Assembly: GCF_900176255.2 (NCBI RefSeq)
Contig: NZ_FXEG02000002.1
Coordinates: 186,001 to 250,000 of the forward strand
Source of the DNA: Mycobacterium ahvazicum
GTDB lineage: Bacteria; Actinomycetota; Actinomycetes; Mycobacteriales; Mycobacteriaceae
DNA length: 64,000 nucleotides
Reading direction: 5' to 3'
The notes under the pieces are model-generated. The model was not told the origin of the DNA, did no database searches, and saw only the letters and a list, made by a program, of their open reading frames with translations. The translations under genes and the position numbers were made by a program. Below are positions 26,490 to 35,936 of this stretch, piece after piece. Numbering within the stretch: position 1 is the first letter of the stretch; the number at the start of each line of letters is the position of its first letter.

Positions 26490-28237
26490 ACTACCGGCAA
26501 CAGCAGCCGCGATGACGATCGAACGGTGTTGATCGTGCTGGTGCCGACGGGCGCATGCCGGAAGTCCATGATGGCCGGAACGTCGGGATTCTGGTCGTCG
26601 CTGGTGAGTGTCAACCGGATGCGGTGCCCGCGGCGAAATCGTCGGGCGTTGGGCAGCAAGGGGATTCGGTACACGACGTCCTCACCGATCGGTATCCCGA
26701 CTGCTGTCCGGCACCGTAGCACCGGCGCGCCGGGACGGCTGGCGTCGTCGTCGACCTCACGCAGACTGGCCCGAAGCCAGCCGCTGGTGAGATGCTCGAC
26801 AGCCGAGCCGTCTTCGGCAATGTCGGACACGGTCACGATCCATCCGGTGTCCAACGCCGTCGCCGAGGCGACCAGTCGCAGTTCGATGTCACCCGCCACA
26901 TCCAAGTCTTCGTCCAGCGGCGCGGTGGTCCAGGTCAGCAGCGACGGCGGATCGATCTCACTGGGCTTGGCGCGGTTGAGTCCTGTTCCCAGGGACCAAT
27001 ATTCGCGACTGCCCGGCTCGCCCTCGTCGACGGCGAGGCCTGCGTCGGCGCGCAGGGCGAACTCGACATGTGAGCTGTCGGGCGGCGGCCACGACTCCTG
27101 AGCCTTCCACTCCTCGGCCACCGGCAGGAAGTAGCGGAAGGCGGGACCCTCGAGAATTCCGGTGTCCTGTCCCTTGAGCCAGTGGTCGTACCACGCGAGC
27201 GCTTCGATGTGCATGCTCTCCCACGGCCAGGTAAGGCCGTATTTGCCGAGCATCGCGACCCGGACGCACGGGCTCTTGGTCAGGTTGCGCAGCGTGGAAA
27301 AGGTCGACGGCAGGTGCAGCGGCACGTTCTCCCAATCGCATCCCAAATAGACTGGTATATCGATGTTTTCGAGCAGATCAGTCAGGTCCCGTTCGTCCCA
27401 CCATTCGTCGCGTATCGGATGTCTGACGACGGCGTTCTGCCACAGCTCGTCCCATGGCCGCGGCTGATGGGGCAGTTTCATCAGCAGGTTGAGCATGCCA
27501 TTGGCCGATTCGCCGTTCATCGTGGCGAACTTCTTGTGTATCGGCGCCAGATTCAGCAGCCGGCGGCCAATGGCGAAAGGTGCACTGCGGTAGAACCGGT
27601 CACTCTTGGGTGCCGTCAGCCCGAGCATCGACAAAAACGAACTGACGAATTTCGTACTGGGCAGGCCGTGGTGCGTCGCGCCATCGTATAGATCGCTGGT
27701 TACGGCGAACGGAAAGATGGCCTTGAGGTGTGGCGGTCGCTCGACGGCTGCCTCGAGTTGGGTCATGGCGAAGTAGCTGATGCCCAGCATGCCGAGATTG
27801 CCGTCACACCATGGTTGTTCGGCGACCCACTCGATCACGTCGTGCATGTCGCGGCGCTCTTGGCTGTCGAAGAAAGCGAAAGTCCCACCGGAACCGCCGG
27901 TTCCGCGCAGGTTGACGATGACGTGGACGTAGCCGCGCGGTACCCAGAAGTCAGTGGCGCCCGCCTCGATGAAGCCGGCTGGGGCGCCGAGGTCTTGTAT
28001 CTGCCGGGCGTAGGGGGATGCGGCCACCAGTGCCGGAAACGGCCCGTCGGCGTCCGGGCGGTAGATGTCGGCCATCAGCTCGATGCCGTCGCGCATCGGG
28101 ATCTTGACGTTGAGGTGCCGACGCGTGCCGTACTTCGGTTCGCTCAGGTTGCGGAATTCGCGCCCCGACGTCTGCGGTCCGTTCAGCCGGCGCTGGCCCG
28201 GTTCGATTCCGGCGACGCGCTTCGAGGTAGTGATCAT
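26471..28237 (-). CDS. CocE/NonD family hydrolase (X-Pro dipeptidyl-peptidase-like)
   Basis: A 588-residue hydrolase. An S15-type alpha/beta-hydrolase domain begins with the strand V-K-I-P-M-R-D-G-I-E-L-M-A-D-I-Y-R-P. It has the nucleophile elbow G-M-L-G-I-S-Y-F at about residue 155, followed by a C-terminal jelly-roll domain (about 400-588) with R-L-T-L-T-S. Relatives cleave esters such as cocaine or acyl groups. Several in-frame starts exist; the ATG at 28237 is preceded by GGGAGAG, whereas the earliest start (28282) lies inside an operator palindrome and is unlikely. It converges on the monooxygenase gene. Regulation is probably through the twin operators at 28266-28305. Confidence 0.85.
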   Translation of the reverse strand: MITTSKRVAGIEPGQRRLNGPQTSGREFRNLSEPKYGTRRHLNVKIPMRDGIELMADIYRPDADGPFPALVAASPYARQIQDLGAPAGFIEAGATDFWVPRGYVHVIVNLRGTGGSGGTFAFFDSQERRDMHDVIEWVAEQPWCDGNLGMLGISYFAMTQLEAAVERPPHLKAIFPFAVTSDLYDGATHHGLPSTKFVSSFLSMLGLTAPKSDRFYRSAPFAIGRRLLNLAPIHKKFATMNGESANGMLNLLMKLPHQPRPWDELWQNAVVRHPIRDEWWDERDLTDLLENIDIPVYLGCDWENVPLHLPSTFSTLRNLTKSPCVRVAMLGKYGLTWPWESMHIEALAWYDHWLKGQDTGILEGPAFRYFLPVAEEWKAQESWPPPDSSHVEFALRADAGLAVDEGEPGSREYWSLGTGLNRAKPSEIDPPSLLTWTTAPLDEDLDVAGDIELRLVASATALDTGWIVTVSDIAEDGSAVEHLTSGWLRASLREVDDDASRPGAPVLRCRTAVGIPIGEDVVYRIPLLPNARRFRRGHRIRLTLTSDDQNPDVPAIMDFRHAPVGTSTINTVRSSSRLLLPVVHARSA

Positions 28238-28265
28238 GGCCTTCTCTCCCATTTTTTCACGGATC

Positions 28266-28305
28266 GTTGAAACTAGCTTCACGCTACGGTGAAACTAGTT
28301 TCAAC
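28266..28305. promoter_or_regulatory. Twin palindromic operators upstream of the CocE-like gene
   Basis: GTGAAACTAGTTTCAAC at 28289-28305 contains the perfect 14-bp palindrome TGAAACTAGTTTCA. GTTGAAACTAGCTTCAC at 28266-28282 is its reverse complement with one mismatch. The copies are spaced 23 bp centre to centre, about two helical turns. A partial third copy, GTGAAACTTGAC, follows at about 28328. This is typical of cooperative binding by a dimeric repressor such as a TetR- or GntR-family protein. No regulator gene is adjacent. Confidence 0.7.
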
Positions 28306-28366
28306 GCAACAGGAAATTCACGCTGTGGTGAAACTTGACGTGAAAAATGCGCTAACGGCTGGCGCG

Positions 28367-28858
28367 TCAGACCCAGAAGTTGTCGTGCCGGACGAACCAC
28401 TCGCTGCGCTCGTCGTCAGTCATGGCGGCCAGCGCGCCAAAACCTTCGAAGTACGTCTCGCGCGGCGCGCCGGGCGCGAACAGCATCAGGATCGACGCGG
28501 GTCCGTCGGCCTCGTTGCGGAAGCCGTGGATCCCGCCCGGCGGGACGTAGAGGAAATCGTGTGCGCGGCCGTCGACCCACTCGGTGCCGTCGTAGAGCTT
28601 GATCGTCCCGGACAGCACGAAGAAGGCCTCGGACATGGCCCGGTGATAGTGCGCCGGGGGTCCGCCGCCGGCCGGGGCGATATCGACCCGGTACAGGCCG
28701 TAGTCGCCGTCGGTGGCCTGCTGATTGGCCAGGTAGTGGTAGTTGACCCCGGCGGTCTCGTAATCCGGTGGCGCATCACCGCGTTTGAGCCAGGCGCTGA
28801 CTTCCGGCCGGTCGGCGGTGTAGCGGGGCGATGGATACGGCGGCACGACGAGGGACAT
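28367..28858 (-). CDS. Cupin domain protein
   Basis: A 163-residue single-domain cupin. Motif 1 is in H-Y-H-R-A-M-S-E-A-F-F-V-L-S-G at about residues 70-84, with two His and a Glu as metal ligands. Motif 2 is in F-L-Y-V-P-P-G-G-I-H-G-F-R-N at about 101-114. Such proteins are dioxygenases, isomerases or sugar-modifying enzymes. The ATG at 28858 overlaps a possible ATG of the M24 gene on the other strand. Because it sits next to the monooxygenase/hydrolase pair it may belong to the same catabolic cassette. Confidence 0.85.
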   Translation of the reverse strand: MSLVVPPYPSPRYTADRPEVSAWLKRGDAPPDYETAGVNYHYLANQQATDGDYGLYRVDIAPAGGGPPAHYHRAMSEAFFVLSGTIKLYDGTEWVDGRAHDFLYVPPGGIHGFRNEADGPASILMLFAPGAPRETYFEGFGALAAMTDDERSEWFVRHDNFWV

Positions 28859-28889
28859 GGAATCCAGCCTGCCAGTTAGCATCGCCAGA

Positions 28890-29595
28890 GTGGAGGTCCC
28901 GGAAAGGGCGCCCGAAGAGGTGCGAGTAGCGCGCCTCCTGGACGCCGAGGCCAAGGCGGCGCGACTGTTCGGCGAGATCGAAGCTCGCGCGATGGTCCGC
29001 CCCGGTGTGGGGGAGCGGGCGCTGTCCGACGAGATCCGCGACCTGGCCGCGGAGATGTTCGGGGCGAGCCGGCATTGGCACCGGCGCATCGTGCGAGCCG
29101 GCGAAAACACTTTGTTGCCCTTCAAGGAGCATCCGCCGGACCGGGTGATCGGCGACGACGACATCGTGTTCCTCGATTTCGGGCCGATCTTCCAGCAGTG
29201 GGAGGCCGACTTCGGGCGCACTTTTGTGGTGGGCGGCGACCCGGCCAAAATCGCTGTCCGCGAGGCACTTCCGCGGGTGTGGCGGGCCGGGCGCGAGTAT
29301 TTCGACCAGCATCCGGCGGTCACCGGAGCCGAGTTGTTCGACTTTGTCGTCGGCGCCGCCCGCGCCGCGGGTTTCGAGTGGGGCAGCCCGATCGCCGGCC
29401 ATCTGGTGGGCGAGTTTCCGCACAAGAAGATCTCCGGCGATGGCGTCCAGTGCTACATCACGCCCGGCTCGCGCAAACCGATGCGGCGCGCAGACGCCGG
29501 CGGGCGGCCGTGCCATTGGATCCTGGAGGTCCATCTGGTCGACCGCCCGCGTGGTTTTCGGCGGCTTCTACGAGCAGTTGCTCGACTTGGCCTAG
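28890..29595 (+). pseudogene. M24-family metallopeptidase/creatinase-like gene with a frameshift near its 3' end
   Basis: The protein of about 235 residues follows the short M24 (pita-bread) type: D-I-V-F-L-D-F-G-P-I-F near residue 90, D-F-G-R-T-F about ten residues later (metal-binding Asp), G-H-L-V-G-E-F-P-H-K with a His near 170, and W-I-L-E-V-H-L-V-D. After R-G-F the frame fails at a TTTT run (29555-29558). One base fewer gives the expected ending G-G-F-Y-E-Q-L-L-D-L-A and a TAG at 29593-29595, right where the opposite gene ends. Uncorrected, the frame runs about 310 codons antisense through the next gene. The start is uncertain (GTG 28890 or ATG 28857). A sequencing error is possible. 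Confidence 0.75.
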
Positions 29596-30506
29596 TCGAT
29601 GCGAAAGACGACGCCGGTGAGCTCCTCGGAAACCGCCCACAACCGGCGCTGCCGCTCGGTGTCGTGCGACTTGGCGCTCGAGGCGACGACTTTGGGGTAG
29701 CCGCGGGTCTCGGCGAACCCGTCGGGGCCGTAGTACTGGCCGCCGAGGACGCCCGGGTCGGTGGCGGCACGCAGCGTCGGGAGCGCGCCCATGGCCGCGT
29801 CCTGAGCGATCACCGAGAAGAACACGTTGACGAGCGGCCGGAACAAAGCGGGCGTGTAGCGGCCCAGCTCGGTGTTCGACCCGCCGGGGTGGGCGGCGGC
29901 GGCGATCGTCGTCCCGTGCGGGGCAAGGCGTCGCTGCAGTTCGTAGGTGAACAACAGGTTGGCGAGCTTGGCCTGCCCGTAGGCCGCCACCCGGTTGTAG
30001 GAGCGCTCCCACTGCAGGTCGTCGAAGTGGATATCGGCCAGGATGCGATGGCCGACGCTGCTCACCGTCACGACCCGCGATCCGGGGACGGGCAGCAGCC
30101 GCTCCAGCAGCAGGCCGGTGAGCGCGAAGTGGCCCAGGTGGTTGGTGCCGAACTGCATCTCGAAGCCGTCTTTGGTGGTTTCCTTCGGCGTGTACATCAC
30201 CCCCGCGTTGTTGATCAGCAGGTCAATGCGGTCGTAGTCGGCGTTGAGCTGTCCGGCGGCCGCGCGGACGGAGTCCAGCGACGTCAGGTCGAGCTCCTGC
30301 AGCGCGACGTCGGCGTGCGGGCTCCGGGCGGTGATCCGTGCGGCGGCGTCCTTGCCCTTGTCGAGATTGCGTACCGCGAGCACTACGTGGGCGCCCCGCT
30401 CGGCGAGCGCGGCGGCGGTTTCGTAGCCCAGGCCGGTGTTGGCTCCGGTGATGACGGCGACGCGGCCCTTCTGGTCGGGAATGTCCGCTGCTGTCCACTT
30501 GGCCAT
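29592..30506 (-). CDS. Short-chain dehydrogenase/reductase (Rv0439c-like)
   Basis: A 304-residue SDR of the retinol-dehydrogenase-like group. Cofactor motif T-G-A-N-T-G-L-G lies at about 20-27, N-N-A-G-V near residue 98 and the active-site Y-G-Q-A-K at about 175-179, with a Ser in V-S-S-V-G. I recall Rv0439c as the corresponding gene between moeA2 and groEL2. It is divergent from the TetR gene at 30609 across a 102-bp gap, which suggests local repression. Its stop overlaps the corrected end of the M24 gene by 2 bp. The substrate is unknown. Confidence 0.92.
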   Translation of the reverse strand: MAKWTAADIPDQKGRVAVITGANTGLGYETAAALAERGAHVVLAVRNLDKGKDAAARITARSPHADVALQELDLTSLDSVRAAAGQLNADYDRIDLLINNAGVMYTPKETTKDGFEMQFGTNHLGHFALTGLLLERLLPVPGSRVVTVSSVGHRILADIHFDDLQWERSYNRVAAYGQAKLANLLFTYELQRRLAPHGTTIAAAAHPGGSNTELGRYTPALFRPLVNVFFSVIAQDAAMGALPTLRAATDPGVLGGQYYGPDGFAETRGYPKVVASSAKSHDTERQRRLWAVSEELTGVVFRID

Positions 30507-30556
30507 GGCAAACTCCTTTACGGATAAATTAAACGGGGCGAGCGCTCCGGTTGATT

Positions 30557-30567
30557 CGTACTATACG
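30557..30567. promoter_or_regulatory. Short inverted repeat in the SDR/tetR divergent promoter
   Basis: CGTA (30557-30560) and TACG (30564-30567) form an inverted repeat with a 3-bp spacer, and TACGGA occurs both here and near 30519. Together they could be TetR half-sites. The TACTAT inside could also be a -10 element. Assigned from symmetry alone. Confidence 0.25.
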
Positions 30568-30608
30568 GAACGTGCGCCCCGCTTTGTCAACCGATGGGTG
30601 GTGAATAG

Positions 30609-31175
30609 ATGGCGCAGCCTGAACGTCGGTTGCGTGCCGACGCGGCCCGCAACCGGGCGCGAGTACTGGAAGTCGCCTATGACACCTTCGCGGCCGAGGG
30701 CCTGTCGGTGCCCATCGACGAGATCGCCCGCCGGGCCGGCGTCGGGGCCGGCACCGTGTACCGGCACTTTCCGACCAAGGAAGCGCTGTTCCAAGCGGTC
30801 ATCGAGGACCACATGCAGCACCTCGTCGACGAGGGGTACGCGCTGCTGGAATCCGCCGGCCCGGGCGAGGCGCTGTTCGCCTACCTGCGGTCGCTGGTGC
30901 TGCAGTGGGGCGCGGCGGATCGCGGCCTGGTCGACGCTCTGGCCGGTTTCGGCATCGACATCGCTGCCGCCGCCCCGGATGCCGAGGATGCCTTCCTGGC
31001 GATGCTTGACGAGCTGCTGCGCGCCGCTCAGCGGGCGGGCACGGCGCGGCCGGACATCGGCGTACGCGAAGTGAAGACGATCATGGTCGGGTGTCAGGCC
31101 ATGGAGGCCTACAACGCGGAGTTGGCCGAGCGGGTTACCGACGTCGTCGTCGACGGTTTACGCGCTAAGCGATAG
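30609..31175 (+). CDS. TetR-family transcriptional regulator
   Basis: A 188-residue regulator beginning MAQPERRLRADAARNRARVLEVAYDTF. The helix-turn-helix is at about residues 18-62, with E-I-A-R-R-A-G-V-G-A-G-T-V-Y-R-H-F-P-T-K-E-A-L-F, a very typical TetR recognition segment. The C-terminal half follows the TetR_C pattern seen in mycobacterial regulators of SDR genes. It is divergent from the SDR gene at 30506, its most likely target. It ends 24 bp before the first CIRCE operator of groEL. The ligand is unknown. Confidence 0.9.
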   Translation: MAQPERRLRADAARNRARVLEVAYDTFAAEGLSVPIDEIARRAGVGAGTVYRHFPTKEALFQAVIEDHMQHLVDEGYALLESAGPGEALFAYLRSLVLQWGAADRGLVDALAGFGIDIAAAAPDAEDAFLAMLDELLRAAQRAGTARPDIGVREVKTIMVGCQAMEAYNAELAERVTDVVVDGLRAKR

Positions 31176-33011
<1,836 letters not shown>

Positions 33012-33028
33012 GAAGTCGCATAGCGAAG

Positions 33029-33069
33029 AAGCCCGGTTCCCCTGGAAACCCCAGTGGGCCGGGCTTTTT
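33029..33069 (+). terminator. Rho-independent terminator after groEL2
   Basis: AAGCCCGG (33029-33036) pairs with CCGGGCTT at 33059, followed by a run of five T residues. The stem encloses a 22-base loop with further pairing (CCCCTGG with CCAGTGGG). It starts 18 bp after the groEL2 stop. Confidence 0.9.
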
Positions 33070-33146
33070 CGTGTGTCAGGGCTGTTCGAGACGCAGGCAG
33101 TCGTCCTTGTAGCCCGTCGTGCCGGGCATAGGCCGCGAGTGTGGGG

Positions 33147-33164
33147 TGTATGGACGTCCACACA
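33147..33164. promoter_or_regulatory. Near-perfect palindrome upstream of the DUF559 gene
   Basis: The core TGGACGTCCA (33151-33160) is a perfect 10-bp palindrome and extends outward as TGT...ACA with one mismatched pair. It lies about 80 bp before the ATG at 33243, in a 170-bp stretch with no gene. It may be an operator. Confidence 0.3.
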
Positions 33165-33242
33165 ACGAAATCCGTCCACAGGTCCCACGCTCGACACCTC
33201 AGCATTGGATGATCGGTCGGCACGGCGGCCGAACATGCCGCC

Positions 33243-34109
33243 ATGGAGGACATTCCGTTTCGCGGCAGTGAGGCGCTCGGAGCCGGTGCCATCACCCGAA
33301 GTCAGTTGCGCAGCCGCTACCGAGCGGTGTTCCGCGACGTGTACATCGGCAGGGATGCGGAGCTGACGGCTGCGACCAAGGCGCGTGCGGCTTGGCTGTC
33401 GACGGGTGCGACCTTGGCAGGCTTGTCCGCCGCCGCGGTGTTGGGGACGAAATGGCTTGACGCCGCTAAGCCCGCTGAGATCGTGCGCGGTGACCGGCAC
33501 GGTCAGCCGGGCATTGTGGTCCGCAGCTATCAGCTGGCCGATGACGAGATACACACCGTCGGTGGGATGCGGGTGACGACGGCGGCCCGAACTGCTTACG
33601 ACATCGGCGGCGGCCTGCCGCTTGCCGCGGCAGTCCCGATTCTCGACGCATTGCTCAACGCGACGGGTATCAAACCCGCGCACGTGATCGCTTTGGCCGA
33701 TCGGCGCCCGGGATGCCGCGGCGTTCGGCGGCTGCGGCTCGCGTTGGCACAGGCCGACGGCGGTGCGGAGTCACCGCAGGAGACCAGAGTGCGGTTGCTG
33801 CTCGTCAACGCCGGACTTCCAAAGCCTGAGACGCAGATCGAGTTTCGGGACCTGCACATCCGGGTCGACATGGGATGGCGCGAGTGGCAGCTCGCCGTCG
33901 AATACGACGGTGTTCAACATTGGGAGAACCGATATCAGCGGTCGTGGGACATCGAGCGAATCGCCTTGCTAGAAGCGGCCGGCTGGGCTGTGGTCAGAGT
34001 CAGCGCTGAGATGCTGTCGCGTCGGCCAGAGGCGATCGTTCAGCGCGTGTGGGACAAGCTTCGCGAGCGTGGGGCCTATGGACGAATTGACGGCTGTCCC
34101 CGTACCTAG
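33243..34109 (+). CDS. DUF559-type protein with AbiEi-like N-terminus and nuclease-fold C-terminus
   Basis: A 288-residue protein of a type common in mycobacteria. The N-terminal ~170 residues start with a winged-helix-like part (G-A-G-A-I-T-R-S-Q-L-R-S-R-Y-R-A-V-F-R-D-V-Y-I) resembling AbiEi antitoxin or transcription-factor domains. Residues about 178-275 have a Vsr/PD-(D/E)xK fold pattern: Glu in S-P-Q-E-T-R-V-R, Asp in I-R-V-D-M-G-W, and E-Y-D-G-V-Q-H. It may cut or bind DNA, but whether these residues suffice for catalysis is unproven. No partner toxin gene is visible. I do not recall it after groEL2 in M. tuberculosis, so it may be an insertion. Confidence 0.7.
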   Translation: MEDIPFRGSEALGAGAITRSQLRSRYRAVFRDVYIGRDAELTAATKARAAWLSTGATLAGLSAAAVLGTKWLDAAKPAEIVRGDRHGQPGIVVRSYQLADDEIHTVGGMRVTTAARTAYDIGGGLPLAAAVPILDALLNATGIKPAHVIALADRRPGCRGVRRLRLALAQADGGAESPQETRVRLLLVNAGLPKPETQIEFRDLHIRVDMGWREWQLAVEYDGVQHWENRYQRSWDIERIALLEAAGWAVVRVSAEMLSRRPEAIVQRVWDKLRERGAYGRIDGCPRT

Positions 34110-34135
34110 GGCCCACACTCGGCGTCCTAGGGTAA

Positions 34136-34939
34136 TTCACCAGCACCGCCGTCGTCACCGGGGCGTCGTCGGGCATCGGCGCCGCGATCGCCCGCGAGCT
34201 CGCCGGTCGCGGGCACGGCGTCACCCTCGTCGCGCGCCGCGAGGACAAGCTGCGCGAGCTGGCCGACGAACTGGCGAGCCGGGTTCGCGTCGAGGTGGTC
34301 GGTTGCGACGTCGCGGATTCCGCCGCTCGCGCCGGCCTTCTCGGCGAGGTCGAGCGTCGCGGGCTGACGGCCGAGATCCTGGTCAACAACGCCGGCATCG
34401 GCACCATCGGGTCGGTGACCGACGCGTCGGTCGACGACGAGATCGCCCAGGTCCGGGTCAACGTCGAGGCCGTTATCGACCTCACCACCCGCGCGGTCCA
34501 GCAGATGGTGCCGCGCGGGCGCGGTGCAATTCTCAACGTCGGATCCACCGCGGGCTACCATCCCTTCCCCGGCCAGGTCGGCTACGCCGCGACCAAGGCG
34601 TTCGTGATCAGCTACACCGAAGGACTGCGCGGCGAACTGGCCGGCACCGGTGTCACCGTCGCGCTGCTCAACCCCGGGCCGGTGCGCACCGACTTCCTGA
34701 AGAACGCCGGCATGGACGAGCGCAAATTCGCCGACGCGTTCCCGAAGTTCATGTGGCTGCCCGCCAGCGAAGTGGCGCGCGCCGGAATCGACGCGCTCGA
34801 CGCCGACCGCGGATCCGTGATCCCCGGGCTGCCAAGCCAAGTCAGCACCCGGCTGTTCCAGTTCATGCCGCGACGTGTGCTGCTGCCGCTACTGAAAAAG
34901 CAGCATCCCGGCCTCAAACGGGACCGCTCAGCGACCTAA
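34136..34939 (+). pseudogene. Short-chain dehydrogenase/reductase lacking a usable start codon
   Basis: The frame encodes a complete SDR of about 267 residues: T-A-V-V-T-G-A-S-S-G-I-G at the front, N-N-A-G-I-G near residue 87, and Y-A-A-T-K in the active site near 150. Immediately before F-T-S-T-A-V-V-T-G there is an in-frame TAA (34133-34135), and no ATG, GTG or TTG lies between the stop and the Rossmann motif. The first in-frame start is at 34295, which would remove the cofactor motif. A mutated initiator (an expected ATG-ACC now reads TTC-ACC), a nearby frameshift or a sequence error would explain this. It overlaps the next gene's end by 12 bp. Confidence 0.7.
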
Positions 34940-35488
34940 CGGCCAGCGCCGCATCCAGCCCTCCACCGGAAGTGCGAGCGCGTTGCACAGCGTGCAAATG
35001 GTGCGATACCAGCCGACGGCCGTGAGCAATTCGATGCGCTGCTCGTCGTCGAGGTCGCGGCCCAGCGCGGCCCACGTCGCCTCCGACCACGAACCGGTGC
35101 GCTCCAGCTCGTCGACCGCCGCGATCAGCGTCCGCTCGGCCGGGTCCCACCGCGGGTCGTCGGGGCCGCCGGTCACCAGCGCGTCACACTCGTCGTCGCT
35201 GACTCCGGCGATCGGTCCCCAGAACGCCGCCTGCCCGCCCCACTCGTACTCGCAACCGACCAGCGCGCAGCTGCGCAGGATCGCGATCGTCCGGGTCCGC
35301 GGAGGCAAAAGCGCTGCGATATAAAGGGATTCACCGAGCTTACGCAGCCGGCCGGCCAGCGCTGGATGGCGCTGCAGGCAGCGCACCAGCAGCAGCGGCT
35401 CATACGAGCGGTCGGGGTGGCCCCAGCTGTTGATGCTGTGGGCGTCTTCCTCGCTCCACGGCGGGGCTAGCGGCGCGACGCGACTCAT
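34928..35488 (-). CDS. Carboxymuconolactone decarboxylase/AhpD-like protein
   Basis: A 186-residue protein of the AhpD-like superfamily. The central helices L-P-P-R-T-R-T-I-A-I-L-R-S-C-A-L-V-G-C-E-Y-E-W-G (about residues 60-83) hold the usual E-x-x-W/H position, but the two cysteines are not spaced as the CxxC of true AhpD, so a peroxidase reductase role is uncertain. Relatives act as decarboxylases or gamma-carboxymuconolactone enzymes. The gene is convergent with the SDR and is followed 18 bp upstream by the PNPOx-like gene read the same way. The related protein at 60553-61131 has similar length and layout. Confidence 0.8.
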   Translation of the reverse strand: MSRVAPLAPPWSEEDAHSINSWGHPDRSYEPLLLVRCLQRHPALAGRLRKLGESLYIAALLPPRTRTIAILRSCALVGCEYEWGGQAAFWGPIAGVSDDECDALVTGGPDDPRWDPAERTLIAAVDELERTGSWSEATWAALGRDLDDEQRIELLTAVGWYRTICTLCNALALPVEGWMRRWPLGR

Positions 35489-35506
35489 GCGACTGACTGT
35501 ACGAGG

Positions 35507-35905
35507 TCACGCCGGCAGGGAGAACACCACGCAGTCGTGCAGGGTGCCGGTGGCCGCGGAGTCGGGATCGGCGTCGCGGTGCAGGAGCGCGCGGGTCGGC
35601 ACCACATCCAATCGGACTGTCTCGGAGTCGGACTCGGCGACTTCGGCGTGGCCGTCGACGATCAGCGAATAGCCGCCCGGCTCGCGCGGCGGCCACAGCA
35701 GGGTGACGTCGCCGCGCCGGCTGAGGTTTTCGCGGGTGCGGCCGCCGATGAGTCCGACATCGAGGACGGCGCCGTCGCGCAGCCGCGGCTCGACCGTCAC
35801 GGTGTGAACGCGGTATTCGTCGTCGACGGTGATCAGGTACGCGAACGGGAAGTCGGGCAGGGCGGCGGCCAGCCTGTCCAGATCCACCCTCTTCTTGGTG
35901 CGCAT
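35507..35905 (-). CDS. Pyridoxamine 5'-phosphate oxidase-like protein (Rv0441c-like)
   Basis: A 132-residue split-barrel flavin-type protein. It begins [36 protein letters not shown], where the beta-strand pair F-A-Y-L-I-T-V-D and V-H-T-V-T-V-E-P matches the PNPOx-like fold. A later V-T-L-L-W-P-P...Y-S-L-I-V-D-G segment completes the barrel. It is close in sequence and place to what I recall as Rv0441c. Members bind FMN, F420 or heme; which of these applies cannot be told. The promoter should lie in the short gap before 35937. Confidence 0.8.
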   Translation of the reverse strand: MRTKKRVDLDRLAAALPDFPFAYLITVDDEYRVHTVTVEPRLRDGAVLDVGLIGGRTRENLSRRGDVTLLWPPREPGGYSLIVDGHAEVAESDSETVRLDVVPTRALLHRDADPDSAATGTLHDCVVFSLPA

Positions 35906-35936
35906 GATGTCGAGGATAGGCGCCGCGGGCGTGTCG

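Noticed and set aside
28857..30527. Open frame of 556 codons running from the M24 gene through the SDR gene
   Set aside because: After about 29558 it is antisense to a convincing SDR and shows no family; it results from the frameshift.
30535..30580. GGGGCG...CGCCCC inverted pair in the SDR/tetR gap
   Set aside because: Arms are only six bases of GC and 34 bp apart, expected by chance in this composition.
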